A DNA stretch of 64,000 nucleotides from Nematopogon swammerdamellus (GCA_946902875.1 OX336350.1:18714048-18778047); one strand, 5' to 3'. Numbered from the stretch's first letter, positions 29,808 through 39,209 are shown. The notes: generated by a model not told the origin, from the letters alone. A program made the numbers and translations.

Positions 29808-30143
29808 GAGGATTCATATGGCAAAACAACGAAATTTTTTATATTTTTTAAAACTTAATTTAGATATAATTATGTACTCTGAAGCAGGATTTTTCTACAG
29901 TATTTTTTCATGGTAAAAAAAAATTCTGAATGTGACTCTATTTTAATTTCTTATGTGGAGCTAGCTCCATACTGGATTTGGGAATAAAATTTACGTCATT
30001 GTATAGGGAATTTAATTATTAAAAAAAAAAATCCTAATAATTTTTAAACAAACAAAATTCACCATATATAAACGCGCGCACTGCGCTCGATTGTTCAGTG
30101 CCGCCGACTCGAATTTTTGTTTTGCCATATTTTATGAATCCTC
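29808..30143. mobile_element. MITE with TTAA duplication and GAGGATTCATA ends
   Basis: TTAA (29804-29807) and TTAA (30144-30147) flank inverted ends GAGGATTCATATGGCAAAAC and its partner GAGGATTCATAAAATATGGC with extended similarity for about 40 bases. The 336-base interior has no transposase. TTAA targets are used by piggyBac and Kolobok elements; assignment to either is inference. Confidence 0.65.
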
Positions 30144-30215
30144 TTAAGTCCACGTCTTAATGAAATTTATGATCAAAGTCAGTTGCGCCAAAGGTACACA
30201 TATTATGTATCAATG

Positions 30216-30417
30216 CGGCGTATCGTATCCTCGTATCGTATCACCGTATCTCGTATCGAGCTCCGTATCTAGTTAGGGACGCCTCGCTCGGTGCCGTATC
30301 CGTATTCCGTATCGCCTTTGATGATCAGACAAAAATCGACTCCTGATGGAACGGGTCGTATCGCGTATCGTATCAGAGCGGCGTATCGAGACCGCGTATC
30401 TTGATTGCACGTATCAC
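30216..30417 (+). repeat. CGTATC cluster
   Basis: CGTATC occurs about 15 times in 200 bases, separated by 0-40 other bases (CGTATCGTATCCTCGTATCG at the start). It is not a regular tandem array. The region is GC-richer than its flanks. Confidence 0.75.
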
Positions 30418-30990
30418 CGGTGTTCACGGGTGTGAATCTAATATTAATAATGTGTGTTCACTTAAGTATTGTACAATGAAACTGATAAAAATAAATAATA
30501 TTATTAAAAATTAAAAATAAATATTAATTTAATTTCCATACCTACACATTCTGACATTTGCTCTAAATTGCACTTAATTACAAAGTCTTTTGTAGTAAAT
30601 AACCCGAAATATAAAACGTATTCTACCTCAAAATAAAATATATTAAACTTAACACTTTAATCATTTGTTTCTGAATTACTAGACATTTCGAACACAACGA
30701 GAAATGGCCACACAGTAAGTTTCGTCGAAATAAGTTTTTCCGACATTCACCATTTTGCCTCCTACGCAAGGACACTGGGGAAATTTGCTAGCCTCTCTCA
30801 GCTTCTACAAGAACGTATCACTTGCAACACTGCCCGGCAACGCTGGAGGGACAATATTTTACAACTTGGCAATACTGAAAAAAAAAAACTTTTAGGGAAC
30901 TGTTGATGAAACTTCGCCGCTTTGTCTAGTTTATAAAATAACCATGCCTAGAATAAACAGTGCACGCGGAGAAAGTAAAAAAGAAAATGT
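30418..30990. other. Unassigned AT-rich stretch
   Basis: No recognised repeat. CATTTTGCCTCCTACGC to TTGGCAATACTG near 30750-30870 is somewhat GC-richer but has no coding frame. Confidence 0.4.
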
Positions 30991-31070
30991 ATGGTCTGGC
31001 ACGAACAAGGGAAGTACTGGCATGGCACCCAGTTCAGCGAGGCGTGATGGGCTCACATCACGGGTGTCAT
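30991..31070 (+). mobile_element. SINE-A, short internal fragment
   Basis: TCTGGCACGAACAAGGGAAG, ATGGCACCCAGTTCAG and GATGGGCTCACATCACGG match the end of the SINE-A body; the A tail is absent. Confidence 0.65.
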
Positions 31071-31310
31071 TTATTAGGAAATGTAAGCCAACCATTCACA
31101 ACACAATTTGCAGACAATTAATTATACTACGATGCAGTATTAGTAATGTACTAACAGTATTCAGTTGATACAAATTACCTTTCAAAGTTTGACAAAGTCT
31201 CTTTACATCTCATACACTTAATTAATAAGGTGTCTGTAGTCAGAAACTCAGAACGCTCAGTAAAATTTTTATTTATCTTGATCTCAAACTCTATTTTCGA
31301 TAAACTGTAC
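31071..31310. other. Unassigned spacer
   Basis: Contains ACAAATTACCTTTCAAAGTTTG, also present (diverged) near 27080. Function unknown. Confidence 0.35.
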
Positions 31311-31645
31311 TGTGTGGGGCCGGTACTTAAAAAGAATAGCCTCACTGCATCTCTCCCCGTGCATGTCGTAAAAGGCGACTAAGGGATAAGGATAAGATGC
31401 CGTGCTAAAGGGCGACAGGCTCGCCACCTCTCACCTTGGCATGGTACTTCCACCGAGTCATGCAGCAGGTGGGCCTTCGTGCCTTACTTGCTGCTTGATC
31501 GATTGAATTTTGTTCGAATAATTTGCGAAACGTGGTGGTCGGTGTTGTGCTGTAATTTACCACAGTTCTTGCAGCACAACACCGATTACTCTGCTTACCC
31601 CGATTGTCGGGATTCAACGTGTGTGATATGTATGTATGTATGTAC
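31311..31645 (+). mobile_element. L repeat, full length
   Basis: GTGTGGGGCCGGTACTTAAA, CATGTCGTAAAAGGCGACTAAGG, GGGCGACAGGCTCGCC, CACCGAGTCATGCAGC, CGAAACGTGGTGGTCGG, CAGCACAACACCGATTACTC and TGTCGGGATTCAACGTGTG, with a (TATG)n tail. Open frames on both strands are shared with other copies but contain no recognised domain. Confidence 0.8.
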
Positions 31646-31715
31646 TGTAAGCGATGTTATTATGTGAAATAGCCTTGGATAGTCACTAAAATACTTGTAA
31701 CAATATTTATAAAAA

Positions 31716-31832
31716 AAAATACCCTGCGTAGTTTTTTGCCGGTTCTTCTTCGTGGGTGTAATCGAACCGGATAGTAAAAATTGTGACAAGTTCGAGTGTG
31801 GTCTTACTGCCATAAGAATGCATAATAAATAA
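31716..31832 (+). repeat. LINE-tail-like repeat
   Basis: CCCTGCGTAGTTTTTTGCCGG, TCGTGGGTGTAATCGAACC and GTCTTACTGCCATAAGAATG. Third copy of the motif set seen at 13104 and 27512. Confidence 0.55.
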
Positions 31833-31834
31833 TT

Positions 31835-32048
31835 GTAGCCGACTGGGTTTGTACCACCGCACTGGACGTAAAATAACCGCATAGCAGCCTCGGTTGTGTT
31901 CTCCTCTAGGCCAGTATAGCCAGCAATCCAGGGAAGTCTCCGGTATGGCACCAACCTTCTCGGAGGTAATATTGGCTGGTCGGAGCATATACTCTGCCCC
32001 CTCTGAAACAGCCACCCATACTGGATGGATTGCATATAAACTATAAAA
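31835..32048 (+). mobile_element. SINE-B, headless body
   Basis: TGTAGCCGACTGGGTTTG, TACCACCGCACTGGACG, GTTGTGTTCTCCTCTAGGCC and CCGGTATGGCACCAACC to GCCACCCATACTGGATGG. The head and core start are missing. Confidence 0.8.
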
Positions 32049-32060
32049 GAGGGGCGTGAA

Positions 32061-32176
32061 GACATGAAATGAAGGGAAGCACTGACATGGCACCTAGTTC
32101 ACCCTGTGTTACGGGATGACATCGCGGATGTTGTAGGTGATGTAGCCAACCGTGTCAGGTTCCATAAAAAAAAAAA
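32061..32176 (+). mobile_element. SINE-A, 3' fragment
   Basis: GACATGAAATGAAGGGAAGC to GTCAGGTTCCATAAAAAAAA, the last 110 bases of the family, followed at once by a CR1-like LINE tail. Confidence 0.8.
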
Positions 32177-32290
32177 GTGAATGGGCACCTGTCAGGCCGG
32201 CATGGCATTCGCAACCCACGCATACGACCGAATGTCCATACGCGTCGATACGCGACATTTGACACCATAAATATTCACGTGGCCTTAAAA
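32177..32290 (+). pseudogene. CR1-like LINE tail
   Basis: A frame gives VNGHLSGRHGIRNPRIRPNV, the conserved C-terminal end, then TCGATACGCGACATTTG. It starts directly after the A-run of a SINE-A fragment. Confidence 0.65.
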
Positions 32291-32814
32291 CTCACAACAG
32301 GGCGAATTCCCACTCTCACTGGAAATCGGGGACTATACTGCAGCGATCGAAAACACATTTTCAATGTCAAAAAAAGATTCCGCCTCCCCCAATAAACCGC
32401 CCGCCCTCCGTCCAGCGTCGGCCTCGAAGGCGCCTACCATTTTAGGAGATGAGATGAGCCATAAAAGTTATTAGCGGTTACGAACAACTCATAAATACGA
32501 CATTAGCACTAAATCAGGGTCGCTTGTCCGAGCGATTAGCCCTCGGCGAAACATAATTACTTTCCCGTAGTAACAGTGAAGTGTGATTTATGACATTGTG
32601 CTAAATAACATTTAAAGGTTATTCCGAAGGTAAATAACCTATGTATGAAAACAGATTTAGAAATAACATTGAACAAATTACTTCTACTAATGTTTTTATG
32701 TTTACTCTCTTATTAATTATATTTATTTTTAAGTTATATATGGCCACCACGGACTATCATGTATCAAAAGTGCAGGTAGAAACTCCAGGCATCAAAATTT
32801 AAATTTTATTATAA
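32291..32814. other. Unassigned stretch
   Basis: GGAAATCGGGGACTATACTGC near 32317 recurs near 33710 (AAATCGGGGACTAAACTG), a short dispersed repeat. Otherwise unrecognised. Confidence 0.4.
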
Positions 32815-33350
32815 AGTCCACGCTTCTGACAGCAAACATACCGTGCATCCTAGAACTTTGCGCTTATTCCCGGTTGGATGGCAAGAGGCCCGATGGTATC
32901 ACCCTAGTGCTATGGGCTAAGGGTAGGTCATTGATGTGGGACGCCACTTGTGTCGACACATTGGCTCCAAGTCACGTTCGGGCCTCTTCAAGAGCGGCTG
33001 GCGCGACCGCGGCCGGAGCGGAGAGCCTCAAACGCAACAAATATTCAAATATAATTCAAGATTTCGAATTTGTTGCGTTTGCGGTTGAAACCCTCGGTCC
33101 GTGGAGCAGAAAAGCTTCTTGAAGAGGCTTGGGCCTCTGCTGGTGGACGCAACTGGCGTCCCGCAATCAAGGGCCTACTTCATTCAAAGGGTAAGCCTTG
33201 CCATCCAGTGGGGTAATGCAGCAAGTGTTCTACGAACATTTGATAATGCCCCTTTTGATAGTTATTTTAATGTTTCTTAGGTAGGTTTATTTCTTTAGTT
33301 ATTAGTATTACTTTTTTATATTTTATGTAAATAAAGAGTTTGAGATTTTT
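32815..33350 (+). pseudogene. RLE-like LINE: C-terminal endonuclease-style segment and 3' UTR
   Basis: One frame reads LLTANIPCILEL, SRLDGKRPDGITLVLWAKG and LMWDATCVDTLAPSHV, a KRPDG...D arrangement like the catalytic core of restriction-like endonucleases in early-branching non-LTR elements. It continues NKYSNIIQDFEFVAFAVETL and GPWSRKAS and stops at 33120-33122 through a frameshift. The family C terminus resumes in another frame as SLAIQWGNAASVLRTFDN, ending in TAG at 33278-33280. A 3' UTR with AAATAAAGAG follows. Complements the fossil at 4903-5935. Confidence 0.7.
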
Positions 33351-33980
33351 TAAGTTTTAAAAATGAATAAAATTATTCCTAACACTACAAAGTATCAGAA
33401 AAGCAAATAATATATATACATAAGGTCTTTCAACAGTAGGTAACGATACGCTAATATCGTACACCCCATGTGTATCAGATACTGATCACGTTTGCATACC
33501 AATTTCTTTTTACGATATAAAAAACCTGATGGTGAAGATGGTGAAAAAAGAAATTTAAAAAGTTGGAGACTTTTTGAGAAAATCGAAAAAAAAAACACCG
33601 CTTAAAATAGCCGTTTTTAGGGGGTTTAAAAAGAACACTTTTTAACATATTTCTAAATATAACTCTAATAACTAAATAATATATATTTTTATAATTCGCA
33701 CTCTGGCTGAAAATCGGGGACTAAACTGAAGCGATCGAAAAGACTATTGATCCCAATAATCATTTCCTAAATTTAATGTAGTGGGCGTTACAACACCCTG
33801 TATAGAGTTAAATAGATCCAGTTAGGCTCCTTGTTTTGAAGGATAGCCCAAACGTGTTGCCCAAACAATGAAGTAATTAAATCCTAAATCCTAAATCCAC
33901 ACAATACTCTATCTCTACAATTATCTATATCTAGGTACAACACAAAACTAATTCCTAACACATACCCAGACACTTGTCAA
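33351..33980. other. Unassigned AT-rich stretch
   Basis: Holds the second copy of AAATCGGGGACTAAACTG near 33710. No other feature. Confidence 0.4.
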
Positions 33981-33983
33981 GTC

Positions 33984-34372
33984 TTACAAATAAAAAGTTA
34001 AATTACAAATTGAAAAAAAAAACCCCGACCCTTAAAAAGTCAAAAATAATTTCCGTTTACTTACTTGTTTTTGACTTTTGAGGTGTCGGGAATTTTTGAA
34101 ATTTGTAATTTAACTTTTATTTCAAGAAAAAAAAACCGGATGCAAATCGGTCCACTTTTGAAGATAATTAATTTTTTGAGTCCTTAATTACTTGATTACA
34201 AACATTGCTAAGAAAAATCCCGATTAAACCAGCTTTCTAAAAAAAAACCCATTTAAATCGGTCCATCCGTTTGGGAGCTACGATGCCACAGACAGACACA
34301 CCCATACACACATACACACGCACACGTTAAACTTATAACACCCTCTTTTTGCGTCGGGAGTTAAAAACACAA
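33984..34372 (+). repeat. M repeat with internal inverted repeat
   Basis: AAAGTTAAATTACAAATTG at the left and CAAATTTCAAAAATTCCCG-type sequence in inverse at 34085-34130 form a hairpin around TTTCCGTTTACTTAC. The rest reads CCGGATGCAAATCGGTCC, GGTCCATCCGTTTGGGAGC, ACAGACAGACACACCC, ACACACGCACACG, ACTTATAACACCCTC and TTTTTGCGTCGGGAG, the M repeat in reverse. Other copies are near 63078-63605 and at 63915-64000. Confidence 0.6.
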
Positions 34373-34437
34373 CAAAGAAAAGCATAAAACACACTAAGTG
34401 GGACCAACCGACCCACTATGCCAACACAGAGGATAAT

Positions 34438-34661
34438 CCTTACCTATAATAAAATCCAACGTCTGCTTTCTGTCTGTCTGAGTGTCTGTCTGTCCGCTTA
34501 TAACTCGAGAACCACTGAACCGATTTTAATAAAACAAAATTCTACGGATAGCTTGATTCTTCCCATCAACTATAGGCTACTTACTATCACGCTAAATAGC
34601 TTATGAGGTTAGCAGTGAAGTGAAATATGAGAGCGGGCGGAGCCGCGGGCACAGCTTGTAT
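34438..34661 (+). mobile_element. K repeat
   Basis: TTACCTATAATAAAATCC to GCCGCGGGCACAGCTTGTA, full length. Differs from the copy at 27141 by a few bases. Confidence 0.75.
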
Positions 34662-34862
34662 AACAATACAATACAATACAAATAAAGCACGTGGAGGAAT
34701 TTATTTATTTATTTTTTAATGAACAAGAAGCTCTAGCTGATTTGTTCATATCAGTCTTTTTTATAATGAATGATTATGTTTTTTTTTTGTTTTTGTTTTT
34801 TTTTTACTAAAAAAATAATAATAAAAAAATAATACTTAGTATAAATATAATTTATACACAAA

Positions 34863-35045
34863 CTAGCTGTGCCCGCGACTACGTCCGCGTGGACTTATTA
34901 CGACGCCATCTACCGGGTTCAATTGTATTTTCAAAACATCCAGGGACCCACTCAATTATACACACAAAATTTCATCCAAATCGGTCCAGCCGTTTAGGCG
35001 GAGTTAGGTGATAAACACACGTACAGAAGAATTATATGTATAAGG
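34863..35045 (-). mobile_element. RTE-type short repeat
   Basis: AACTAGCTGTGCCCGCGAC, CATCCAGGGACCCACTC, TTTCATCCAAATCGGTCC and AGCCGTTTAGGCGGAG are the usual phrases of RTE-type non-autonomous ends in insects. It ends ATTATATGTATAAG. Confidence 0.6.
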
Positions 35046-35046
35046 A

Positions 35047-35292
35047 GGATACAATAGGAATATGAGAAGTTACAAATGAAAGGTCGCCCTAGACGCACGT
35101 ACCTAGACCAGATCGGGCATGTGCTCAAAAAGGGTCAAGTGCCTAATCCCCGAAACCGGCGAGCATGTATGTGGAACATTATGGAAGAGGCGGCAGAGGT
35201 GTGTCAGGATCGTGGCACGTGGAGACACGTTTTCTCTGCCTACCCCACCGGGAAACAGGCGTGACGCTATGTATGTATGTATGTATGTACAT
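35047..35292 (+). pseudogene. YGSESW-type LINE C terminus with (TATG)n tail
   Basis: The frame 35076-35264 reads KGRPRRTYLDQIGHVLKKGQ, RNRRACMWNIMEEAAEVC and RGTWRHVFSAYPTGKQA, then TGA and CGCTATGTATGTATG. This basic TYLDQI...W..V.SAYP block closes a non-LTR reverse transcriptase; a longer piece of the same family lies inverted at 38345-39100. 5'-truncated. Confidence 0.65.
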
Positions 35293-35317
35293 AAAAATAG
35301 AAACACCGAAAAAAAGA

Positions 35318-35605
35318 GTGGGCTGTATTGGAGCCACGGCCGCTTAGCTTTGAAGATTCGTAAATTTGTAATGAAGATCTCGTCGAGACCTATCAGCGCA
35401 CGAGTAGTCTAGGATCGGTAGTTTCCGAGATATATGCCCTCTCTACCTCCTATTCCCTTGTGGCGGCGAAATGCGAATGAACCGATTTTGAAATACATAC
35501 ATACGTATGTATGGACACGCTGTATCACGAAAATCGGAGTAGGCAGAGTAATCGGTGTTGTTATGCAAGTACTCTTGTAAATTACAATACCAAACCGACA
35601 AAATT
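35318..35605. repeat. ATGATAGGCCT-type repeat (inverse) and L-repeat fragment
   Basis: GGAGCCACGGCCGCTTAGC, ATGAAGATCTCGTCGAGACC and TTTCCGAGATATATGCCCTC match 14100-14515 in inverse. From 35510 CACGCTGTATCACGAAAATC and GTAATCGGTGTTGTTATGC is a minus-strand L-repeat fragment. Confidence 0.5.
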
Positions 35606-35948
35606 TGTAAATAAACATATAAAAAAATATAATATCGAAATGATACATTTCCTCTCAGCTAAGCCGAGAGGAAAAAAGAACACCGGAAGTGTTCGCACGT
35701 TAGTACCTATATCCCAGTGAGTAAGTAATGTTTCAAAGTTCATCTTTTATTCAAAGTCAAACTTCCTCTCCCCGGGAGAGTGAAATATTCAAGATAATTA
35801 CTTCCTCGCCCAGCTTGTGAAATAAACGTTTCAATTTTCATGCAATCATACTTGGATCTTTCTTGTATGATAATGGTTTTTTTTTCTTTATGATGCTTTT
35901 ATCTTCTAAAAGCGGTTGTGTGTGTTTATGCACCGTGATAGAAGATAT
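35606..35948. other. Unassigned spacer
   Basis: Nothing recognised; a small inverted CTCTCAGCTAAGCCGAGAG lies near 35653. Confidence 0.4.
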
Positions 35949-35949
35949 T

Positions 35950-36042
35950 TTTTTATGTAATCCGGTATGGGTGGCTGATTCGGAGGGGCCAAAGCACATG
36001 CTCCAGCCAGCCAATATCACCTCCGATAAGGTAGGTACCATG
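35950..36042 (-). mobile_element. SINE-B tail, inverted
   Basis: TTTTTTTATGTAATCCGGTATGG to CGATAAGGTAGGTACCATG is the SINE-B 3' end in reverse. It is fused to the head of a plus-strand SINE-B without spacer. Confidence 0.75.
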
Positions 36043-36431
36043 AGTGGTTTGGGCATCAGCTTCTCATGCGAGAGGTCCGAGGTTCGAATCCGGTCGGCGT
36101 GTACCAATGAGTTTGTTCATGTTTTTTTCAGACGAAAAAATTTACGTATAACTACACCTGCTGCTTCACCGTTCGGAGCCGGCGTAAAACTGTAGGTCCC
36201 TTCCCTTGTCCCTTTACTAGGTGGTAGGCTCAAATTGTACCCGACTGTGTGGGTACCACCGTACTCGATGTAAGATGGCCGCATAACAGCCTCGGTTGTG
36301 TTCTTCTCCAGTCCAGTATAGCCAGCAATCCAGGGACTCTCCGGTATGGCACCTACCTTCTCGGAAGTGATATTGGCTGGTCGGAGCATGTGCTTTGGCC
36401 CCTCCGATTCAGTCGGATTAAATAAAAAAAA
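36043..36431 (+). mobile_element. SINE-B, nearly full length, fused head-to-head with an inverted tail
   Basis: Begins inside the A box at GAGTGGTTTGGGCATC (GGTGGCC lost at the fusion), B box GGTTCGAATCC at about 36082-36092, then core and body to CCGATTCAGTCGGATTAAAT. Its own tail and the upstream inverted tail are complementary over about 90 bases. Confidence 0.8.
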
Positions 36432-36524
36432 AAGATGTCTGAAAATATAATTCATGTAAGGATACGTTAGCGACCGAGATAAAGAGAATGTTATTAGGAA
36501 TTAATGAAAGTTCAAAGCCTAGAC

Positions 36525-36560
36525 CCACTGGGCTAAATGTACCCCCATTTAGCCCAGTGG
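36525..36560. repeat. Perfect 15-bp hairpin
   Basis: CCACTGGGCTAAATG (36525-36539) and CATTTAGCCCAGTGG (36546-36560) are exact inverses with a 6-base loop TACCCC. Not followed by a T-run, so not a factor-independent terminator. Confidence 0.8.
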
Positions 36561-36592
36561 TAGTGGTAGATAAATGTCACAGTTCGACGGCC

Positions 36593-36788
36593 CAGTACCC
36601 TACGAGATTTAACCTACACCGCGTACTACGCTACGCCGCGCCGTGTTCTCCGCACATTTTTGTATGGAGAAACGGAGCAGCGCCTCTAGTGATAGATTTG
36701 CGAACTTCGTTTCTCCATACAAAATGATGCGGAGAACACGGCGTAGCGTAGTACGCGGTGTAGGTTAAATCTCGTGATAAGGGTACTG
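36593..36788. mobile_element. MITE with CAGTACCCT ends
   Basis: CAGTACCCTACGAGATTTAACC at the left and its inverse at the right (CAGTACCCTTATCACGAG...) with CGCGTACTACGCTACGCC in both. Arms of about 80 bases surround CGGAGCAGCGCCTCTAGTG. No coding. A target duplication is not clear. Confidence 0.65.
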
Positions 36789-36823
36789 AGCTCAGCACCC
36801 ACACCTGAACACAAGAATTGTAT

Positions 36824-37146
36824 CGTGTGGGGCCGGTACTTTAAAAGAATAGCCCCACTGCATCTCTCCCCGTGTATGTCGTAAAAGGTGACTAAGGGAT
36901 ATGACTCCTTTCTTATATTACTACTTGGTAGGGTTTAACCAACCCGGGTTGGTACCACCGCACTGAATGAAAGGTCGGTCGAAACGGCTATGTAAATAGT
37001 TTGTGTTTTCCGTGCAGTACAGTGTAGCCGGCACGACCGAAGGGAAGCAAGCTGACGTGGCACCAAGTTCACCCGGTGTTATGAGCTGACATCACGGATG
37101 TTGTAGGTGATGAAGCCAACCGTGCCAGTTTCCATAAAAATAAAAA
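36824..37146 (+). mobile_element. Composite SINE: L-type head on SINE-A body
   Basis: CGTGTGGGGCCGGTACTTTA, CCCGTGTATGTCGTAAAAGG and TGACTAAGGGATATGACTCC are followed directly by the SINE-A core ACTTGGTAGGGTTTAACC and body to GCCAGTTTCCATAAAAA. No tRNA or 5S promoter part is present. Confidence 0.8.
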
Positions 37147-37617
37147 AGAATATATTGAAATAACATTTTATGCCTGTTAAAATTAACTATTTATAGACTG
37201 AACATTCTGATAAATAAATTGATTAAATGACATAATATTAAATTTTATCACATCTTTAACTTTATAATCGCTCAAACATCGCACGAGCATAAGTTTAATT
37301 AATTTTTATCTTTGTTGCACGTTGTAATGTTTTATAAATACGGGGTTACTAGGTCAGAGGGCTGACCTCAGGCCGGCGCCTGGCAGACGGGACGTAATCT
37401 GTCGCTTGTCATTTTGGTGGAGGTGAAGGTTATAGATTGAAAATGTTGTATGCATTATTGACTATATATATAGGTGCCATGCCGGCCGACTCATTACGAG
37501 TATGCTCCGCTCTTCTGGATGGATATTATACACTATGGCGTAATGGCCTGATTTCGTATTATCTGTTCGCCATATTTTCCGATTTTTTTTTTATTGAAAG
37601 CTGGAAATTTCGCCCCC
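37147..37617. other. Unassigned stretch
   Basis: AT-rich to 37330, then GGTCAGAGGGCTGACCTCAG, a GC-richer segment to 37435. Not recognised. Confidence 0.35.
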
Positions 37618-37771
37618 ATCCACGCAGTTTTACACCGGTTCCGAACCGTGAAGCAGCAGGTGCACGTAATTTTTTTCGTCAGAAAAAATTCATTGGTACA
37701 CGCCGACCGGATTCGAACCGCGGACCTCTCGCACGAGAAGCCGATGCCCAAACCACTCGACCACCCGCCGC
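37618..37771 (-). mobile_element. SINE-B head and spacer only
   Basis: On the minus strand GGTGGTCGAGTGGTTTGGG, B box GGTTCGAATCC (rc within 37708-37720), spacer and CCGGTGTAAAACTGCG. The body is absent, unusual because most copies lose the head instead. Confidence 0.7.
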
Positions 37772-37999
37772 TTAAAGTTGCGTTCCAAGGCTCAGTGTTC
37801 GGCGTGCTTCACGCGCCAGTTTCGTGATTTCGGTTTAGAGAAATGTAAACAACGAAAGCGCATGTTATCTCAAAACGGTAACACTTTTACGTACACAACG
37901 ATTGCCTACTTAGACCTGCGTTCTGTCTGCATTCTGCAAACATTCTAAAGTAAACCAGAGTTCACTAGCAGACTTTAGTCAGCAGGAAAAAAATTATTA
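37772..37999. other. Unassigned spacer
   Basis: Nothing recognised. Confidence 0.4.
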
Positions 38000-38344
38000 C
38001 CGTGTGGGGCCGGTACTTAAAAAGAATAGCCCCACTGCATCTCTCCCCATGCATGTCGTAAAAGGCGACTAAGGGATAAGGACAAGATGCCGTGCTAAAG
38101 GGCGACAGGCTCGCCACCTCTCACCTTGGCACGGTACTTCCACCGAGTCATGCAGCAGGTGGGTCTTCGTGCCTTACTTGCTGCTTGATCGATTGAATCT
38201 TGTTCGAATACTTTGCGAAACGTGGTGGTCGGTGTTGTGCTGTAATTTACCAGAGTTCTTGCAGCACAACACCGATTACTCTGCTTACCCCGATTGTCGG
38301 GATTCAGCGTGTGTGATATGTATGTATGTATGTATGTATGAAAA
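38000..38344 (+). mobile_element. L repeat, full length with (TATG)n tail
   Basis: CGTGTGGGGCCGGTACTTAA to GTGTGATATGTATGTATG. The most complete L copy. It abuts the (TATG)n end of an inverted LINE. Confidence 0.8.
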
Positions 38345-39100
38345 AAATTATTTCAATTTTTGTTTTTATTTACATACATACATAGCGCCACGCATGTACC
38401 CGAGTGGGTTAGGCAGAGACAACGGATCTCCACGTGCCACGATGCTGACACACTTCTGCCGCCTCTTCCACTCTCATAATGTTGCACACACACACATGCT
38501 CTTCGGTTTCGGGTACTATGTACTTAAACCGTTTTGAGCACACGCCCGATCTGCAGGTCTATTCTTGTAAATTCTGACAGCGGAATCAGCGCTGTTGTGG
38601 CGCTGAGAGCCACTTACCAAAGCGGCTCTCAGCGCCACATCAGCGCTGATTCCGCTGTCAGAATTTACAAGAATAGACCTGCTGGTCTTGGTACGTGCGT
38701 CTAGGGTGATCCTTCCCGACTCTTCCACTTTCATTCGCTTCATAAATTTCTTTAGTTAGTCTCCTATCGTTCAATCTTCCAACATGACCAAACCACCGAA
38801 ACATTCCTTTCTAAATTCTTGTCGCTATATCTTCTCTTTCAGACCACAGTACTCTCGCACTACACAATTTCTCAATCTATCATTGTAACTCCACACATAC
38901 TCCTCAACGCGCGCATTGCCACAGCATTTATCCTGCTTTCATGCTGCGTCTGCCATGCCCAACTTTCACTCCCGTATATCAGTGTAGGGGCCAGCACTCC
39001 ACCATGGACAGCCAAACGCGCCCTAGTTGACACACTTTGGCTGCTCATAATTGTGTGCAACGCCCCTTTCGCTAGATGGCCGGCTTTCACTCACTTTATT
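38345..39100 (-). pseudogene. YGSESW-type LINE, C-terminal part of ORF, split by a hairpin MITE
   Basis: On the minus strand, from 39090: VHGGVLAPTLIYGSESWAWQ and INAVAMRALRSMCGVTMID, a conserved reverse-transcriptase C-terminal block. It is followed by KFMKRMKVEESGRITLDART (interrupted at 38681 by a 128-base MITE) and then KCVSIVARGDPLSLPNP at the end, with a (TATG)n tail at 38345. Stops occur between blocks. The family is the same as at 35047-35292. Confidence 0.7.
38554..38681. mobile_element. Hairpin MITE, 58-bp arms, CTG target duplication
   Basis: CAGGTCTATTCTTGTAAATT...GGCGCTGAGAGCC pairs with its inverse with one mismatch in 58, around a 12-base loop ACTTACCAAAGC. CTG at 38551-38553 and 38682-38684 flanks it, and the LINE sequence (GATCTGGTCT) closes across the site. 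No coding. The superfamily is unknown. Confidence 0.85.
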
Positions 39101-39209
39101 AATTTATTCCTTCTGAATTTTTGCACAGAGAACCCAAGAACGATAATTACATTCAATAGATCAGCCAATTACATCACACTCTAGTGAACTATAGTTATAT
39201 GTAGTACTT
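39101..39209. other. Unassigned spacer
   Basis: No recognised feature. Confidence 0.4.

Noticed and set aside
31595..32093. 156- and 128-codon minus-strand ORFs
   Set aside because: They run through SINE-B, LINE-tail and L-repeat sequence in overlapping frames and show no domain.
36525..36560. Bacterial-type terminator hairpin
   Set aside because: No T-run follows and nothing else in the window is bacterial.
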